From: Thalassospira sp. MCCC 1A01428
GTDB lineage: Bacteria; Pseudomonadota; Alphaproteobacteria; Rhodospirillales; Thalassospiraceae
Assembly (NCBI RefSeq): GCF_002115825.1
Contig: NZ_JFJZ01000002.1
Coordinates: 124,001 to 188,000, forward strand
Reading direction: 5' to 3'
DNA: 64,000 nucleotides
A program made the translations under genes and the position numbers. The notes under the pieces were generated by a model that worked only from the letters and a program-made list of their open reading frames with translations, ran no database searches and was not told the origin of the DNA. Positions 37,180 to 45,999 of this stretch are shown one piece after another. How positions within the stretch are numbered: position 1 is the first letter of the stretch; the number at the start of each line of letters is the position of its first letter.

Positions 37180-38001
37180 CTATTGTTGTGACTGCGCGAC
37201 GATGACGGTTACATCCAGATCCTCGTCGGCACCACCAGAATGTATGCCACGTATAGGTGAGGCGTCTCTGGCGTCAAGTCCAGACCCCAGGCGAACATAA
37301 AAATCTGTTGGGCAACAGCGATTGGCAGGATCAAACCCGACCCAGCCAATATCATTAATGTAAAGTTCGGCCCAGGCGTGGGCGGCCTCGTGCGGGACTC
37401 CTTCGGAATCGGCAAACAGATAACCCGATACATAACGGGCCGGAATATCCATAAGGCGGGCTGCAGTCAGCAAAACATGGGCGTGGTCCTGGCAAACACC
37501 CTGCCCGGCAGCCAGGGCATCGGCCGCAGTCGTATGGGCGTGGGTGGAGCCAGGGACGTAGTCAATCTCGTCGCGCACGGCGGCGGCCAGGGCATGGGCC
37601 GTTTCAAGCAGGCTTGCCGTGTCGCCAACTGATTTTGCCACCGATTTTGTCAGTTTGCGAATGGCGGCGCTGGGTTTGGTAATGGCAGTGGCGCGTAAAA
37701 ATACCTGTGGCGATGCTTTTTCACGGTGATTAACAAGTACCCCGGCCATATCGGTCGTTTCGATCAGACCGCGCACTATAATTTCAACTTCATCGACAGG
37801 GCCATTGCAGGTAAGCGTACTGACGGTGTCGCCGTAACCATCAACAAATTCTGACGTGATGGCACAGTTTTCTGCCGTGATCGACCAGTCGACAATGCGT
37901 TGCCCGTCAAACAGGGATGGGGTCAGTTTCAGACTTTGGGTGACGTAGCGCGCAGAAGGCGCATAACGATAGCGGGTTCTGTGTTCAATTGTCAGGCGCA
38001 T
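37180..38001 (-). CDS. Transglutaminase-like cysteine protease of the Anbu cluster
   Basis: A 273-residue protein with an N-terminal bacterial transglutaminase-associated domain (about 1-95, MRLTIEHRTRYRYAPSARYV) and a transglutaminase-like catalytic domain. The triad is visible: Cys170 in GQGVCQDHAHVL, His208 in HEAAHAWAEL and Asp224 in VGFDPANR. Such proteins are thought to hydrolyse or transfer amide bonds. The neighbours suggest it works on a peptide made by the ATP-grasp protein. ATG 38001 follows a G-run. It begins one base after the stop of the upstream gene. Confidence 0.88.
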   Translation of the reverse strand: MRLTIEHRTRYRYAPSARYVTQSLKLTPSLFDGQRIVDWSITAENCAITSEFVDGYGDTVSTLTCNGPVDEVEIIVRGLIETTDMAGVLVNHREKASPQVFLRATAITKPSAAIRKLTKSVAKSVGDTASLLETAHALAAAVRDEIDYVPGSTHAHTTAADALAAGQGVCQDHAHVLLTAARLMDIPARYVSGYLFADSEGVPHEAAHAWAELYINDIGWVGFDPANRCCPTDFYVRLGSGLDARDASPIRGIHSGGADEDLDVTVIVAQSQQ

Positions 38002-38002
38002 G

Positions 38003-38962
38003 TTACTGCCCCCCGAAATAATAGGTTTCGGCAATTGCCGAGGACAAAGCCTGATAACGCCGCAGGCAGTCGCTTAAAAATTCGTGCAGGCCGTGGCTGA
38101 AGATTTCGTCCATGTCTCCCTGTGTCAGGATGGCATAGGTATCGACCGCCAGACTGTGAACCGCCTGACGCTGGCCATATTGGCGGGCCAACCGTTCGAG
38201 GTGGCTGGTGATATTTTCCACACAATGGGCCAGCGATCGGGGGCTGAACGGGTTGAGAATCAGGAAATGGGCAATGCGCCACGGTGAATAATCATCACGG
38301 TAAACCCAGTGAAAAGCCCGCATCGATGATGCTGCCCGTAAAACCGTGGTCCATTGATAGTTATCAACCCCGTCGCCGACCATGCTGGTTTCGGGTAGCA
38401 GCACGTAATATTTCACATCGAGCAGGCGTGCCGTATTATCGGCCCGTTCCAAAAATGTGCCCAGACGGATGAAATCATAGCCGTCATTGCGCAGGATGGT
38501 AGAATCGGTCGCACCGCGAAACAGCGCGCCCTGGCTTTTGACCCAGTCGATAAAACCGGGCAAATCGGTTTTGGCCAGGTTGCGCATGGCCGTGCGGCGC
38601 AGTTCCATTAAGGCGCCATTTAACGCTTCCCACATTTCCTGGGTGATAGCGGTGCGCATGGCGCGGGCATTGGCGCGGGCATATTCAAAACAATTGATAA
38701 TGGATGACGGGTTATCACGGTTAAATATCAGGTAATCCGATACCGTGGCCTGGGTTAGTTCTGTGGTATCGGTGTTGGCGGAATCAAATCCTTCGGCACA
38801 ACCTGCCGCAGACAGAACAGATCGCCATTCCGAGCGATTCCCGTCACCGGCTGCCGGCATTAAGGCCATGCGATAGCCCATTTCCAGCAGGCGGGCCATG
38901 TTTTCTGCACGTTCGACATAGCGCGACAGCCAGAACAGATTTTCAGCAGTACGACTTAGCAT
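38003..38962 (-). CDS. Alpha-E domain protein of the Anbu cluster
   Basis: A 319-residue all-helical alpha-E (DUF403-type) protein. MLSRTAENLFWLSRYVERAENMARLL is the family hallmark (about 1-25). NDGYDFIRLGTFLERADNTARLLD and FHWVYRDDYSPWRIAHFLILN follow. The molecular role is not established. It always keeps company with circularly permuted ATP-grasp proteins and transglutaminase-like genes, so it is inferred to assist peptide synthesis. GGAG precedes ATG 38962, and the gene starts 13 bases after the ATP-grasp gene. Confidence 0.88.
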   Translation of the reverse strand: MLSRTAENLFWLSRYVERAENMARLLEMGYRMALMPAAGDGNRSEWRSVLSAAGCAEGFDSANTDTTELTQATVSDYLIFNRDNPSSIINCFEYARANARAMRTAITQEMWEALNGALMELRRTAMRNLAKTDLPGFIDWVKSQGALFRGATDSTILRNDGYDFIRLGTFLERADNTARLLDVKYYVLLPETSMVGDGVDNYQWTTVLRAASSMRAFHWVYRDDYSPWRIAHFLILNPFSPRSLAHCVENITSHLERLARQYGQRQAVHSLAVDTYAILTQGDMDEIFSHGLHEFLSDCLRRYQALSSAIAETYYFGGQ

Positions 38963-38975
38963 GGTCTGTTCTCCC

Positions 38976-40379
38976 TTATTCCGCCATGATCCAGGTGTCT
39001 TTAACACCGCCACCCTGCGACGAATTGACCACAAGGGACCCTTCGCGCAGTGCCACACGGGTCAAGCCGCCCGGTGTCAGGCGAATGTCATCGCCAACCA
39101 GGCAAAATGGCCGAAAATCGACATGGCGCGGGGCAATCCCACTTTCAACAAAGGTTGGGCAGGCTGAAAGCGACAGGGTGGGCTGGGCAATAAAATCTGA
39201 CGGGTTGGCTTTAATGCGTTCGGCATAGGTTGCGCATTCTTCTTTGGTCGATGCCGGACCGACCAGCATGCCATACCCGCCCGAACCATGAACTTCCTTC
39301 ACTACCAGTTCAGGCAGATGTTCCAGCACATATTTCAGGTCGTCCTGGCGGGCGCATTTCCAGGTGGGAACATTATTCAGGATCGGTTCCTGACCCAGAT
39401 AAAACCGGATCATGTCGGGGACATAGGTATAAATCGCCTTGTCATCGGCCACACCGGCCCCGGGGGCCGAACAAATGGCAACCCCGCCGGAACGATACAC
39501 ATTCATCAGACCCGGAACACCCAATACGGAATCGGGGCGGAAACACAGGGGATCAATGAAATCGTCATCGATACGCCGGTAAATGACATCCACCCGTTCC
39601 GGCCCGCGGGTTGTGCGCATGTAAACCCGGCCTTCGGACACAAACAGATCCTGCCCTTCCACCAGTTCAACGCCCATCTGGTCGGCCAGAAAGGAATGTT
39701 CGTAATAGGCGCTGTTCATGGCACCCGGGGTCAGCACGACAATATTGGGGTCGTTTTCACATTTGCGCGGTGCGATGCTTTTTAACGTTTTCAAAAGCTG
39801 GTCGGGGTAACTGTCGACCGGTTCGATCCGCAATTTGGAAAACAGTTCGGGAAACATCCGCATCATGATTTCGCGGTTTTCCAGCATATAGGAAACGCCC
39901 GATGGTGTGCGGCAGTTATCTTCCAGCACATAAAATTCATCGGGGCTGACACGCACCACATCGACACCAACAATATGGCTGTAAACCCGGCGGGGCGGGT
40001 CGATGCCGATGACGGCGGGTTCAAAGGCGGCGTTGCGGTAAACCAGATCGGCGGGGACGATCCCGGCACGAATGATTTCGGCATTGTGGTAAACGTCATA
40101 TAAAAATGTATTGAGCGCTCGTGCCCGTTGTTTGACACCGCGTTCAAGTTTGCGCCATTCGGCGGCGGTAAAAATACGCGGGATCAAATCAAACGGAATA
40201 AGTCGTTCCGGGTCGCCGCCTTCGCCGTAAACGGCAAAGGTAATGCCGATTTTGCGAAACAGCGTTTCGGCTTCCAACCGCTTCTGGGCCAGGACATCCG
40301 GCCCTGTGGCATCCATCCAGTCAACCAGCGCGCGATAGGGTTCGCGCACCTGATCGTTCATTTTCATCTCGTTGAACAT
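38976..40379 (-). CDS. Circularly permuted ATP-grasp peptide ligase
   Basis: A 467-residue COG2308-type enzyme. ATP-grasp enzymes activate a carboxylate as acyl phosphate and join it to an amine. Family motifs include GITFAVYGEGGDPERLIPFD, IRAGIVPADLVYRN, HIVGVDVVRVSPDEFYVLEDN, CRTPSGVSYMLENR and RVDVIYRRIDDDFIDP (quoted in parts). SGGVAICSAPGAGVADDKAI and VVKEVHGSGGYGMLVG hold nucleotide-binding parts. It is the first gene of the Anbu operon and so the likely biosynthetic enzyme. ATG 40379 follows AAGGGA. No target protein or precursor peptide gene is visible nearby. Confidence 0.9.
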   Translation of the reverse strand: MFNEMKMNDQVREPYRALVDWMDATGPDVLAQKRLEAETLFRKIGITFAVYGEGGDPERLIPFDLIPRIFTAAEWRKLERGVKQRARALNTFLYDVYHNAEIIRAGIVPADLVYRNAAFEPAVIGIDPPRRVYSHIVGVDVVRVSPDEFYVLEDNCRTPSGVSYMLENREIMMRMFPELFSKLRIEPVDSYPDQLLKTLKSIAPRKCENDPNIVVLTPGAMNSAYYEHSFLADQMGVELVEGQDLFVSEGRVYMRTTRGPERVDVIYRRIDDDFIDPLCFRPDSVLGVPGLMNVYRSGGVAICSAPGAGVADDKAIYTYVPDMIRFYLGQEPILNNVPTWKCARQDDLKYVLEHLPELVVKEVHGSGGYGMLVGPASTKEECATYAERIKANPSDFIAQPTLSLSACPTFVESGIAPRHVDFRPFCLVGDDIRLTPGGLTRVALREGSLVVNSSQGGGVKDTWIMAE

Positions 40380-40553
40380 GCGCCATTCCCTTTCTGTCCG
40401 GGTCGTTTTCCGACCTTGGTATAGATTAAAGGCAGCGGAACAGGCAGGGGTCAAGGATGTTCGGGTAGAAAGTGAATGTTTTTTATACGGATTGACCGGT
40501 TGATGAAAATTTATGCTGCGTCTGCGAAAACTCTGGGCAAAAACCGGGAGTTA

Positions 40554-41324
40554 TTATTCGGCCGCCGGTTTTTTCGGGCGCAGCACATGGTGATGATCGG
40601 CGGCATAAAGCCGGGAATCGGTGAAATCGCGCCGGCCAAAAACCTCGCCCACCATGATCAGGGCGGTGCGGGTGATGCCGCTGCCTTTGACCTTGGCGCG
40701 GATATCGCCAAGCGTTCCGTAAAGGTAACGGGCATCGGGCCAGGTGGCACGATAGGCAATCACAACTGGGCAATCTTCGCCATAATGCGGCACCAGGTCG
40801 CGCACCACATTTGCAAGGTTATTGATCGATAAATGAACCGCCAGAGTTGCCCGTGATTTGCCCAGTTCCGCCAGGCTTTCACCATCGGGCATGGAGGAGG
40901 ACCGCATTGCGGTACGGGTCAGAATGACGGTTTGCGAAATATCGGGCAATGTCAGTTCCGCACCGATTTCGGCGGCAACGGCCGCATAGGCCGACACGCC
41001 CGGCGTGATGTCATAGGGAATATCAAGGTCTTCAAGGCGGCGAATCTGTTCGGCAATCGCACCGTAAATGGACGGATCGCCCGAATGCACCCGGGCCACA
41101 TCCTGCCCGGCTTCGTGTGCGGTTTTCATTTCGGCGATGATTTCATCCAAATTCATCGGGGCGGTATCTATCACGCGGGCATCGGCTGGCGCGCTGGCAA
41201 CAATTTCCTCGGGCACCAGCGACCCTGCATAAAGGCAAACCGGGCATTTTTCGATCAGGCGTAAGCCGCGGACCGTGATCAGGTCGGGGGCACCGGGACC
41301 AGCCCCAATGAAATGAACCGTCAT
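40554..41324 (-). CDS. cobM: Precorrin-4 C11-methyltransferase
   Basis: CobM methylates C11 of the corrin ring with SAM. The 256-residue protein starts with VHFIGAGPGAPDLITVRG, the tetrapyrrole methylase signature. CLYAGSLVPEEI, VARVHSGDPSIYGAIAEQ and DITPGVSAYAAVAAEIG identify the CobM/CbiF branch. VHLSINNLANVVRDLVPHYG follows. It is the last gene of the minus-strand cob operon, three bases after the cbiG-cobJ fusion. The His-rich RLYAADHHHVLRPKK end is unusual but short. Confidence 0.95.
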   Translation of the reverse strand: MTVHFIGAGPGAPDLITVRGLRLIEKCPVCLYAGSLVPEEIVASAPADARVIDTAPMNLDEIIAEMKTAHEAGQDVARVHSGDPSIYGAIAEQIRRLEDLDIPYDITPGVSAYAAVAAEIGAELTLPDISQTVILTRTAMRSSSMPDGESLAELGKSRATLAVHLSINNLANVVRDLVPHYGEDCPVVIAYRATWPDARYLYGTLGDIRAKVKGSGITRTALIMVGEVFGRRDFTDSRLYAADHHHVLRPKKPAAE

Positions 41325-41327
41325 GAT

Positions 41328-43262
41328 TTAGTCTTTCTTTGTCGTCGTGCTTTGGGCGGAATGGCTGCTATGAACCGGGGCCTTGGCGGCATCGGCCCCT
41401 TTTTTGGCATAGCCACGCGGGGTGTAAACCCATTCGCCCATGCCCCGGATGATATGTTTGCTGTTGCTGGACCCGACCAGAACGGTGGTCAGCATATCGA
41501 CCATATCGACCTCAAGTTTCGATAACGGAACGACCGTTATTTCCTGGTCCGAGCGGCCTAACTGGCGGCCCAGCACCACCGGCGTATCCGCCGGGCGGTT
41601 ATCAAGCAGCATGTCACGCGCGGTTGCCAGCAAATCGCGGCGGCGTTTGGAAACCGGGTTATAAAACGCGATAACAAAATCGCCCGCCGCCGCGGCGGCG
41701 ATACGGCGCAAAATATCTTCACGCGGAGTGAGCAGGTCGGACAGGGAGATGGCGCAAAAATCATGACCCAGCGGCGCACCAATGCGTGCGGCGGCGGCTT
41801 GCAGGGCTGAAATACCCGGCGATACCTGTATGGCAACCCGGTTCCAGGCGGCCTTGTCTTCGCGGTCCAGCAATTCAAATACCAGGGTTGCCAGGGCATA
41901 AATGCCAGCATCGCCCGATCCGATCAGGGCGACATCGCGCCCCTCGGCGGCCAGTTCCAGGGCATGGCGGGCGCGGGCCTCTTCTGCCCCCAGGTCGGAA
42001 TGGTGCAATTCCTTGCCGGTAATCAGGTCACCCAACAGGTCCAGATACATCTGATAGCCCACAATATCGCTGGCCTGCGCGATCAGGGTGCTGGCTTCGG
42101 GGCTGCGCCAGCTTGCCTGGCCCGGGCCGATGCCCACAATTGATAAACGCCCCTGCCCGCGTCCGGTTTTTTGCGGCGAAATATCCGCTGGCGACAGGCC
42201 AATGGCACAGGTGGCGCGTTTTGATTTCTGTTTCGCAACGATCAATGTGCCATCGTTGCCAACTGTGGCAAGGGCCGCCCCCTCGGCCACACCGTGGCAG
42301 CCGGTTTCGGCAAAGACGATGTCCGATGGGGTTTGCAGGCGTGGGGCCTGTTCTTCCAGTTCGTTTGCGGTAAAAAAGCGGGCCGGAACGCCCAAATGTG
42401 TTGCCAGGGCATGAACGGCAGGTTCGTCGGCCTTAAGGTCGATCGAGGTGACACAGGCAACGGCCTTGGCACTTAACCCGGCATCGGCCAGGGTTTTTTC
42501 GGCAAGCGCGATCAGCTCGGCTGGGTCGCAATTGCGTTCGCACCCGACGCCTAGCGCCAGCACAGGCGGGTGAAACGTGACGGGGGCCAAATCGCCGCTT
42601 TGATCGGCAAGAATGCCGGTTTCGGCGCGCGCGGTAACATGCAGGGCCACGGTGCCGTGCTCATCCTGGGGGATGGCACTGTTGGTCAGCCAGGCGGCTG
42701 AGCCGGCATCAATGGTGATTTTGGCACTGGCCCCGGCCAACAGGGCGGCGGTGGCGGGTTTGACGGCGGCTTTATCCGCCAGTTTCCAGCCCGCAGGCGG
42801 TTCGTCCAGTGCCAGGCCCAGGGCGGCATCGCCCGGTGTGGTAATGGCGGCACGCGCGCCCAGCTTTTCGGCCAGATCACGCGCCAGTTTGTTGCCCCCA
42901 TGATGCCCGCCCAACAGCGGAATAAAGGTTTCACCGGCTTCATCCACCGCAATTACGGCGGCATCCTGCCATTTACCGGCCAAAAGCGGGGCCAGCGCGC
43001 GGATCAGAATGCCGCTGGCACAGACACCGATAATCACATGGTCGGCGGCAAAGGTTTGTTGCAGATGTGCAATGGTATCGTCAAAGGCGACATCCACTTC
43101 CCGGGTGGAAACCCGGGTGCGCAACCCGTGCAGGCTGGCCCCTTGCAGGGATGATGCAATGCGCTTTGCCGTGGGCAGGGCGCGCTGGGTTAAGCAAATA
43201 ACCGCGATGGGGGCAATCGGATCAGTTGGCAGCGGTGATGGGATGGGGCTGTTCATTTCCAT
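41328..43262 (-). CDS. cobJ: Fused CbiG-like hydrolase and precorrin-3B C17-methyltransferase
   Basis: A 644-residue fusion. Residues about 18-360 are CbiG-like. They include HVIIGVCASGILIRALAPLL, VIAVDEAGETFIPLLGGHHGG and the C-terminal CbiG/CobE part with LALGVGCERNCDPAEL. CbiG opens the delta-lactone of cobalt-precorrin-5A in the anaerobic route. Residues about 372-625 are CobJ/CbiH, with RLSIVGIGPGQASW, ALIGSGDAGIYAL and AFYNPVSKRRRDLL; this enzyme contracts the ring and methylates C17. The C-terminal 20 residues are Ser/Thr/Lys-rich. Its start overlaps the cobI stop by ten bases. An alternative ATG lies two codons in, at 43256. Confidence 0.92.
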   Translation of the reverse strand: MEMNSPIPSPLPTDPIAPIAVICLTQRALPTAKRIASSLQGASLHGLRTRVSTREVDVAFDDTIAHLQQTFAADHVIIGVCASGILIRALAPLLAGKWQDAAVIAVDEAGETFIPLLGGHHGGNKLARDLAEKLGARAAITTPGDAALGLALDEPPAGWKLADKAAVKPATAALLAGASAKITIDAGSAAWLTNSAIPQDEHGTVALHVTARAETGILADQSGDLAPVTFHPPVLALGVGCERNCDPAELIALAEKTLADAGLSAKAVACVTSIDLKADEPAVHALATHLGVPARFFTANELEEQAPRLQTPSDIVFAETGCHGVAEGAALATVGNDGTLIVAKQKSKRATCAIGLSPADISPQKTGRGQGRLSIVGIGPGQASWRSPEASTLIAQASDIVGYQMYLDLLGDLITGKELHHSDLGAEEARARHALELAAEGRDVALIGSGDAGIYALATLVFELLDREDKAAWNRVAIQVSPGISALQAAAARIGAPLGHDFCAISLSDLLTPREDILRRIAAAAAGDFVIAFYNPVSKRRRDLLATARDMLLDNRPADTPVVLGRQLGRSDQEITVVPLSKLEVDMVDMLTTVLVGSSNSKHIIRGMGEWVYTPRGYAKKGADAAKAPVHSSHSAQSTTTKKD

Positions 43263-43990
43263 GCGTCTCCGCGACGGTGGATCAGGATCATTGAAAAATA
43301 AGGTGCGGTGGCATCATCGGGCAAGTCTGCCAGTGGCACCATTTTTTGGCTGTCCAGTGTTGCCCGTTCGATATAACGCGCCCGGTCCGTCAGGCCCAGT
43401 TCGTTAATCACCTGTCGCACCTTGGCAAAATGGCGGCCCAGCTTGATGATGGCGGCGGCATCAGTATCGGCCAGTTGTGATTTCAGGCGGTCGGCAGGCA
43501 AGGGGCCGGGAATGACCTGCAAAACATCGTTTTTGGCGGCTAGCGGTGCGCCCAGTTGTGCCGCACAGGCCATCATGGAGCTGACCCCCGGCACGGTGTG
43601 TACGGGGAAGCCCGCTTCGGCCAGACGACCATATAAATACATAAAGCTGCCATAGAAAAACGGGTCGCCTTCACACAACACCGCCACCGTGCGCCCGGCG
43701 CGCAAATGTTCGCCAATCTCAAGGGCGGCGGCATCGTAAATACGATCGGCCGGTTGGCCCATGGGAATGCGAATGGCAATTTCGGTGCGGCCTTCCGGCA
43801 TATGCGGGGCGATAATTTGCCGGGCCAAACTGGCACCGTCTTCCAGTGCCGGATAGGCAATGACGTCGGCTTCCTGCAAAATTTTATAGGCTTTTAGCGT
43901 GATCAGGTCGGCTTCGCCCGGCCCAATGCCCAACCCATAGGCGGTGCCTTTGCGTGTGACGGTCGCATTTGTGTTTGCGCTCGCGGTCAT
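43253..43990 (-). CDS. cobI: Precorrin-2 C20-methyltransferase
   Basis: CobI adds the C20 methyl group early in corrin synthesis. The 245-residue protein contains YGLGIGPGEADLITLKAYKIL, typical of the CobI/CbiL branch, with VIAYPALEDGASLARQI. AVLCEGDPFFYGSFMYLYGRL and VPGVSSMMACAAQLGAPLA follow. LGRHFAKVRQVINELGL is also characteristic. It overlaps cobL by four bases (ATGA), showing tight translational coupling in the operon. Confidence 0.95.
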   Translation of the reverse strand: MTASANTNATVTRKGTAYGLGIGPGEADLITLKAYKILQEADVIAYPALEDGASLARQIIAPHMPEGRTEIAIRIPMGQPADRIYDAAALEIGEHLRAGRTVAVLCEGDPFFYGSFMYLYGRLAEAGFPVHTVPGVSSMMACAAQLGAPLAAKNDVLQVIPGPLPADRLKSQLADTDAAAIIKLGRHFAKVRQVINELGLTDRARYIERATLDSQKMVPLADLPDDATAPYFSMILIHRRGDAWK

Positions 43991-45276
43991 GATTTAACTC
44001 CGACATAGTGGGTGACCGGGGCAAGATTGTGCCAGCCGGTAAAATTGCCACGTGCGGCCAAACGTGAAATCGTTAACCGCGATAGCGTGCCGCCAAATTT
44101 ATTGTAAAATCGAAACAATTCCTGTTCGCCTTCCAGCGTCACCGTATTTGCCACCAGTCGCCCGTGGGTCGATAACAGGTTCCAGCAGTGTTCCATCAGG
44201 TCGGGTGTGGTGATGCCTCCGCCAATAAAAATGGCATCAGGTGCCGGGAAGCGATGTGGATCAGAGGCTGTTTTTGCCATATCCAGGGCATGGCCGATGC
44301 TGGCATGATGCAAAATCAAATCCGGGGTGCCCAGCCGGGTGGCATTTTTACCGATCATGTCACAGCGGTTGCCATCGCGTTCAATGGCAACGGCACATCC
44401 GCCCAGGCGCATCCATTCGATGGAAATGCTACCGCATCCTGCCCCGATATCCCACAACACGGCCCCTTTCCACGGACCAAGCGAGGATATGGTTTGGGCG
44501 CGTATTTCGGATTTCGTGATCATGCCGTCATGAATAAAGGCATCGTCGGGCAAGCCGGGGCCAAGCGGCAAGATGGTTGCGGTGGCATCGGCAACCAGAT
44601 CGATCAGGATAACATTAAGCGGGTCGATCAAATTATCGGGATCATGGCCTACGGCCTTATGTTGCCATTCGCGCGCAGTTTTGGTGGTGATTTTTTCGTG
44701 TTCGCCGCCCAGCCGTTCGCAAACCGTGATGTTGCTGTCGCCATATCCGGCATCATAAAGCATTACGGCGGCCAGGGCCGGGGTGGTGGCATCATGTGAC
44801 AGGGCAATAATTTTGCCGCGCGGTCGTAAACAGGCGCGCAAATTTTCAGGGCGGCGGCCATGTAACGTGATCACATCGCACTCTGCCAGCGGCCAGCCCG
44901 TGCGGGCACATGCAAGGTTGATCGACGAAGGCGCAGGAAAAATCGATATGTTTTCGAATCCGAAATGATCAGCCAGCGTGTTGCCAACGCCAAAATACAT
45001 CGGGTCGCCACTGGCAAGGATGACCGGGTTTTGCGCCAATGCATCGGCGATGAGGGGCATATTGTCGTAAAACGGGCTGATCCACGGGGATTGCCGGGCT
45101 GAAACATCGTCAGGCAGCATTGCCAAATGCCGTTTGCCGCCAAAAATTATGCTGGCCTGTTTTATGACCTGGCAGGCGGCAGGTGACAGGCCTGAAAACC
45201 CGTCTTCGCCAATGCCGATAACTGTAATTTTGCCGTTTTGCGCCGGGGTTTTATCGGTGTGTGCAGGTTCAGTCAT
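43987..45276 (-). CDS. cobL: Precorrin-6Y C5,15-methyltransferase (decarboxylating)
   Basis: A 429-residue fusion of CbiE-like and CbiT-like domains, as in aerobic CobL. Residues about 15-215 (ITVIGIGEDGFSGLSPAAC, ILASGDPMYFGVGNTLADHFG) methylate C5. Residues about 235-425 (PDDAFIHDGMITKSEIRAQ, VLWDIGAGCGSISIEWMRLG, PDAIFIGGGITTPDLM) methylate C15 and decarboxylate. It overlaps the cobH stop by eight bases. Confidence 0.95.
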   Translation of the reverse strand: MTEPAHTDKTPAQNGKITVIGIGEDGFSGLSPAACQVIKQASIIFGGKRHLAMLPDDVSARQSPWISPFYDNMPLIADALAQNPVILASGDPMYFGVGNTLADHFGFENISIFPAPSSINLACARTGWPLAECDVITLHGRRPENLRACLRPRGKIIALSHDATTPALAAVMLYDAGYGDSNITVCERLGGEHEKITTKTAREWQHKAVGHDPDNLIDPLNVILIDLVADATATILPLGPGLPDDAFIHDGMITKSEIRAQTISSLGPWKGAVLWDIGAGCGSISIEWMRLGGCAVAIERDGNRCDMIGKNATRLGTPDLILHHASIGHALDMAKTASDPHRFPAPDAIFIGGGITTPDLMEHCWNLLSTHGRLVANTVTLEGEQELFRFYNKFGGTLSRLTISRLAARGNFTGWHNLAPVTHYVGVKS

Positions 45277-45967
45277 GGGCGATTTTTCCGTCCTTGGTCA
45301 TGACGGGTGTGGTGCCATCGGCGTTTTCGGCGGGTTTGGCGATGCGGGCCAACGCATTTACCGTGGCTGCAGTAACGGCGCTGCCGCCAAAGCGCCCGCG
45401 CAGGGTGACAAAGGGAATACCGGCATCCTGTGCATGATTGATCAGGGCTTCCTTGCTTTCAGCTGCGCCGACAAATCCCACCGGCATGCCAATGATCAGG
45501 GCGGGTTTGGGCAAGTGGCCCGATATGACGGCATCAAGAACATGAAACAGGGCGGTTGGGGCATTGCCAATAGCGATAACTGCGCCGGCGATGTCGTTGG
45601 TCCAGGTTTCAACGGCGGCGGCCGACCGGGTGGTCCCGGTCATGGCGGCAAGGGCGGGAATGTTATCGTCATTTAATCGGCAAATGACCGTGTTTTGCGC
45701 CGGAAGCAAGCGCGTAATAATGCCATTTCGGACCATTTCGGCATCAACCAGTATCGGCTTGCCCGCCAGCAAGGCCCTGGTGCCTGCATTGATGGCGTCG
45801 GGGCCAAAAACAATGTTGTCGGCCATTTCAACCATGCCGCAGGCATGAATGATACGTATGGCAACGGGCCGTTCTTCCGGCGAAAAACGGGCGAGGTTGG
45901 CTTCGGCTTCGATGGTGGCGAAACTTTGCCGGTATATGGCCTGCGGATCGCGCAGATAATCAAACAT
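45269..45967 (-). CDS. cobH: Precorrin-8X methylmutase
   Basis: CobH moves the methyl group from C11 to C12, giving hydrogenobyrinic acid. The 232-residue protein has YLRDPQAIYRQSFATIEAEA, and RIIHACGMVEMADNIVF with catalytic His41. PILVDAEMVRNGI, IAIGNAPTALFHVLD and IGMPVGFVGAAESKEAL are further conserved motifs. It is separated from cbiX by 32 bases. The CobH and CbiC branches cannot be separated by eye; pathway context here is mixed. Confidence 0.95.
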   Translation of the reverse strand: MFDYLRDPQAIYRQSFATIEAEANLARFSPEERPVAIRIIHACGMVEMADNIVFGPDAINAGTRALLAGKPILVDAEMVRNGIITRLLPAQNTVICRLNDDNIPALAAMTGTTRSAAAVETWTNDIAGAVIAIGNAPTALFHVLDAVISGHLPKPALIIGMPVGFVGAAESKEALINHAQDAGIPFVTLRGRFGGSAVTAATVNALARIAKPAENADGTTPVMTKDGKIAHD

Positions 45968-45999
45968 AACCCCGCCCTTTGGCGCTTGTTCTGGCAGCT

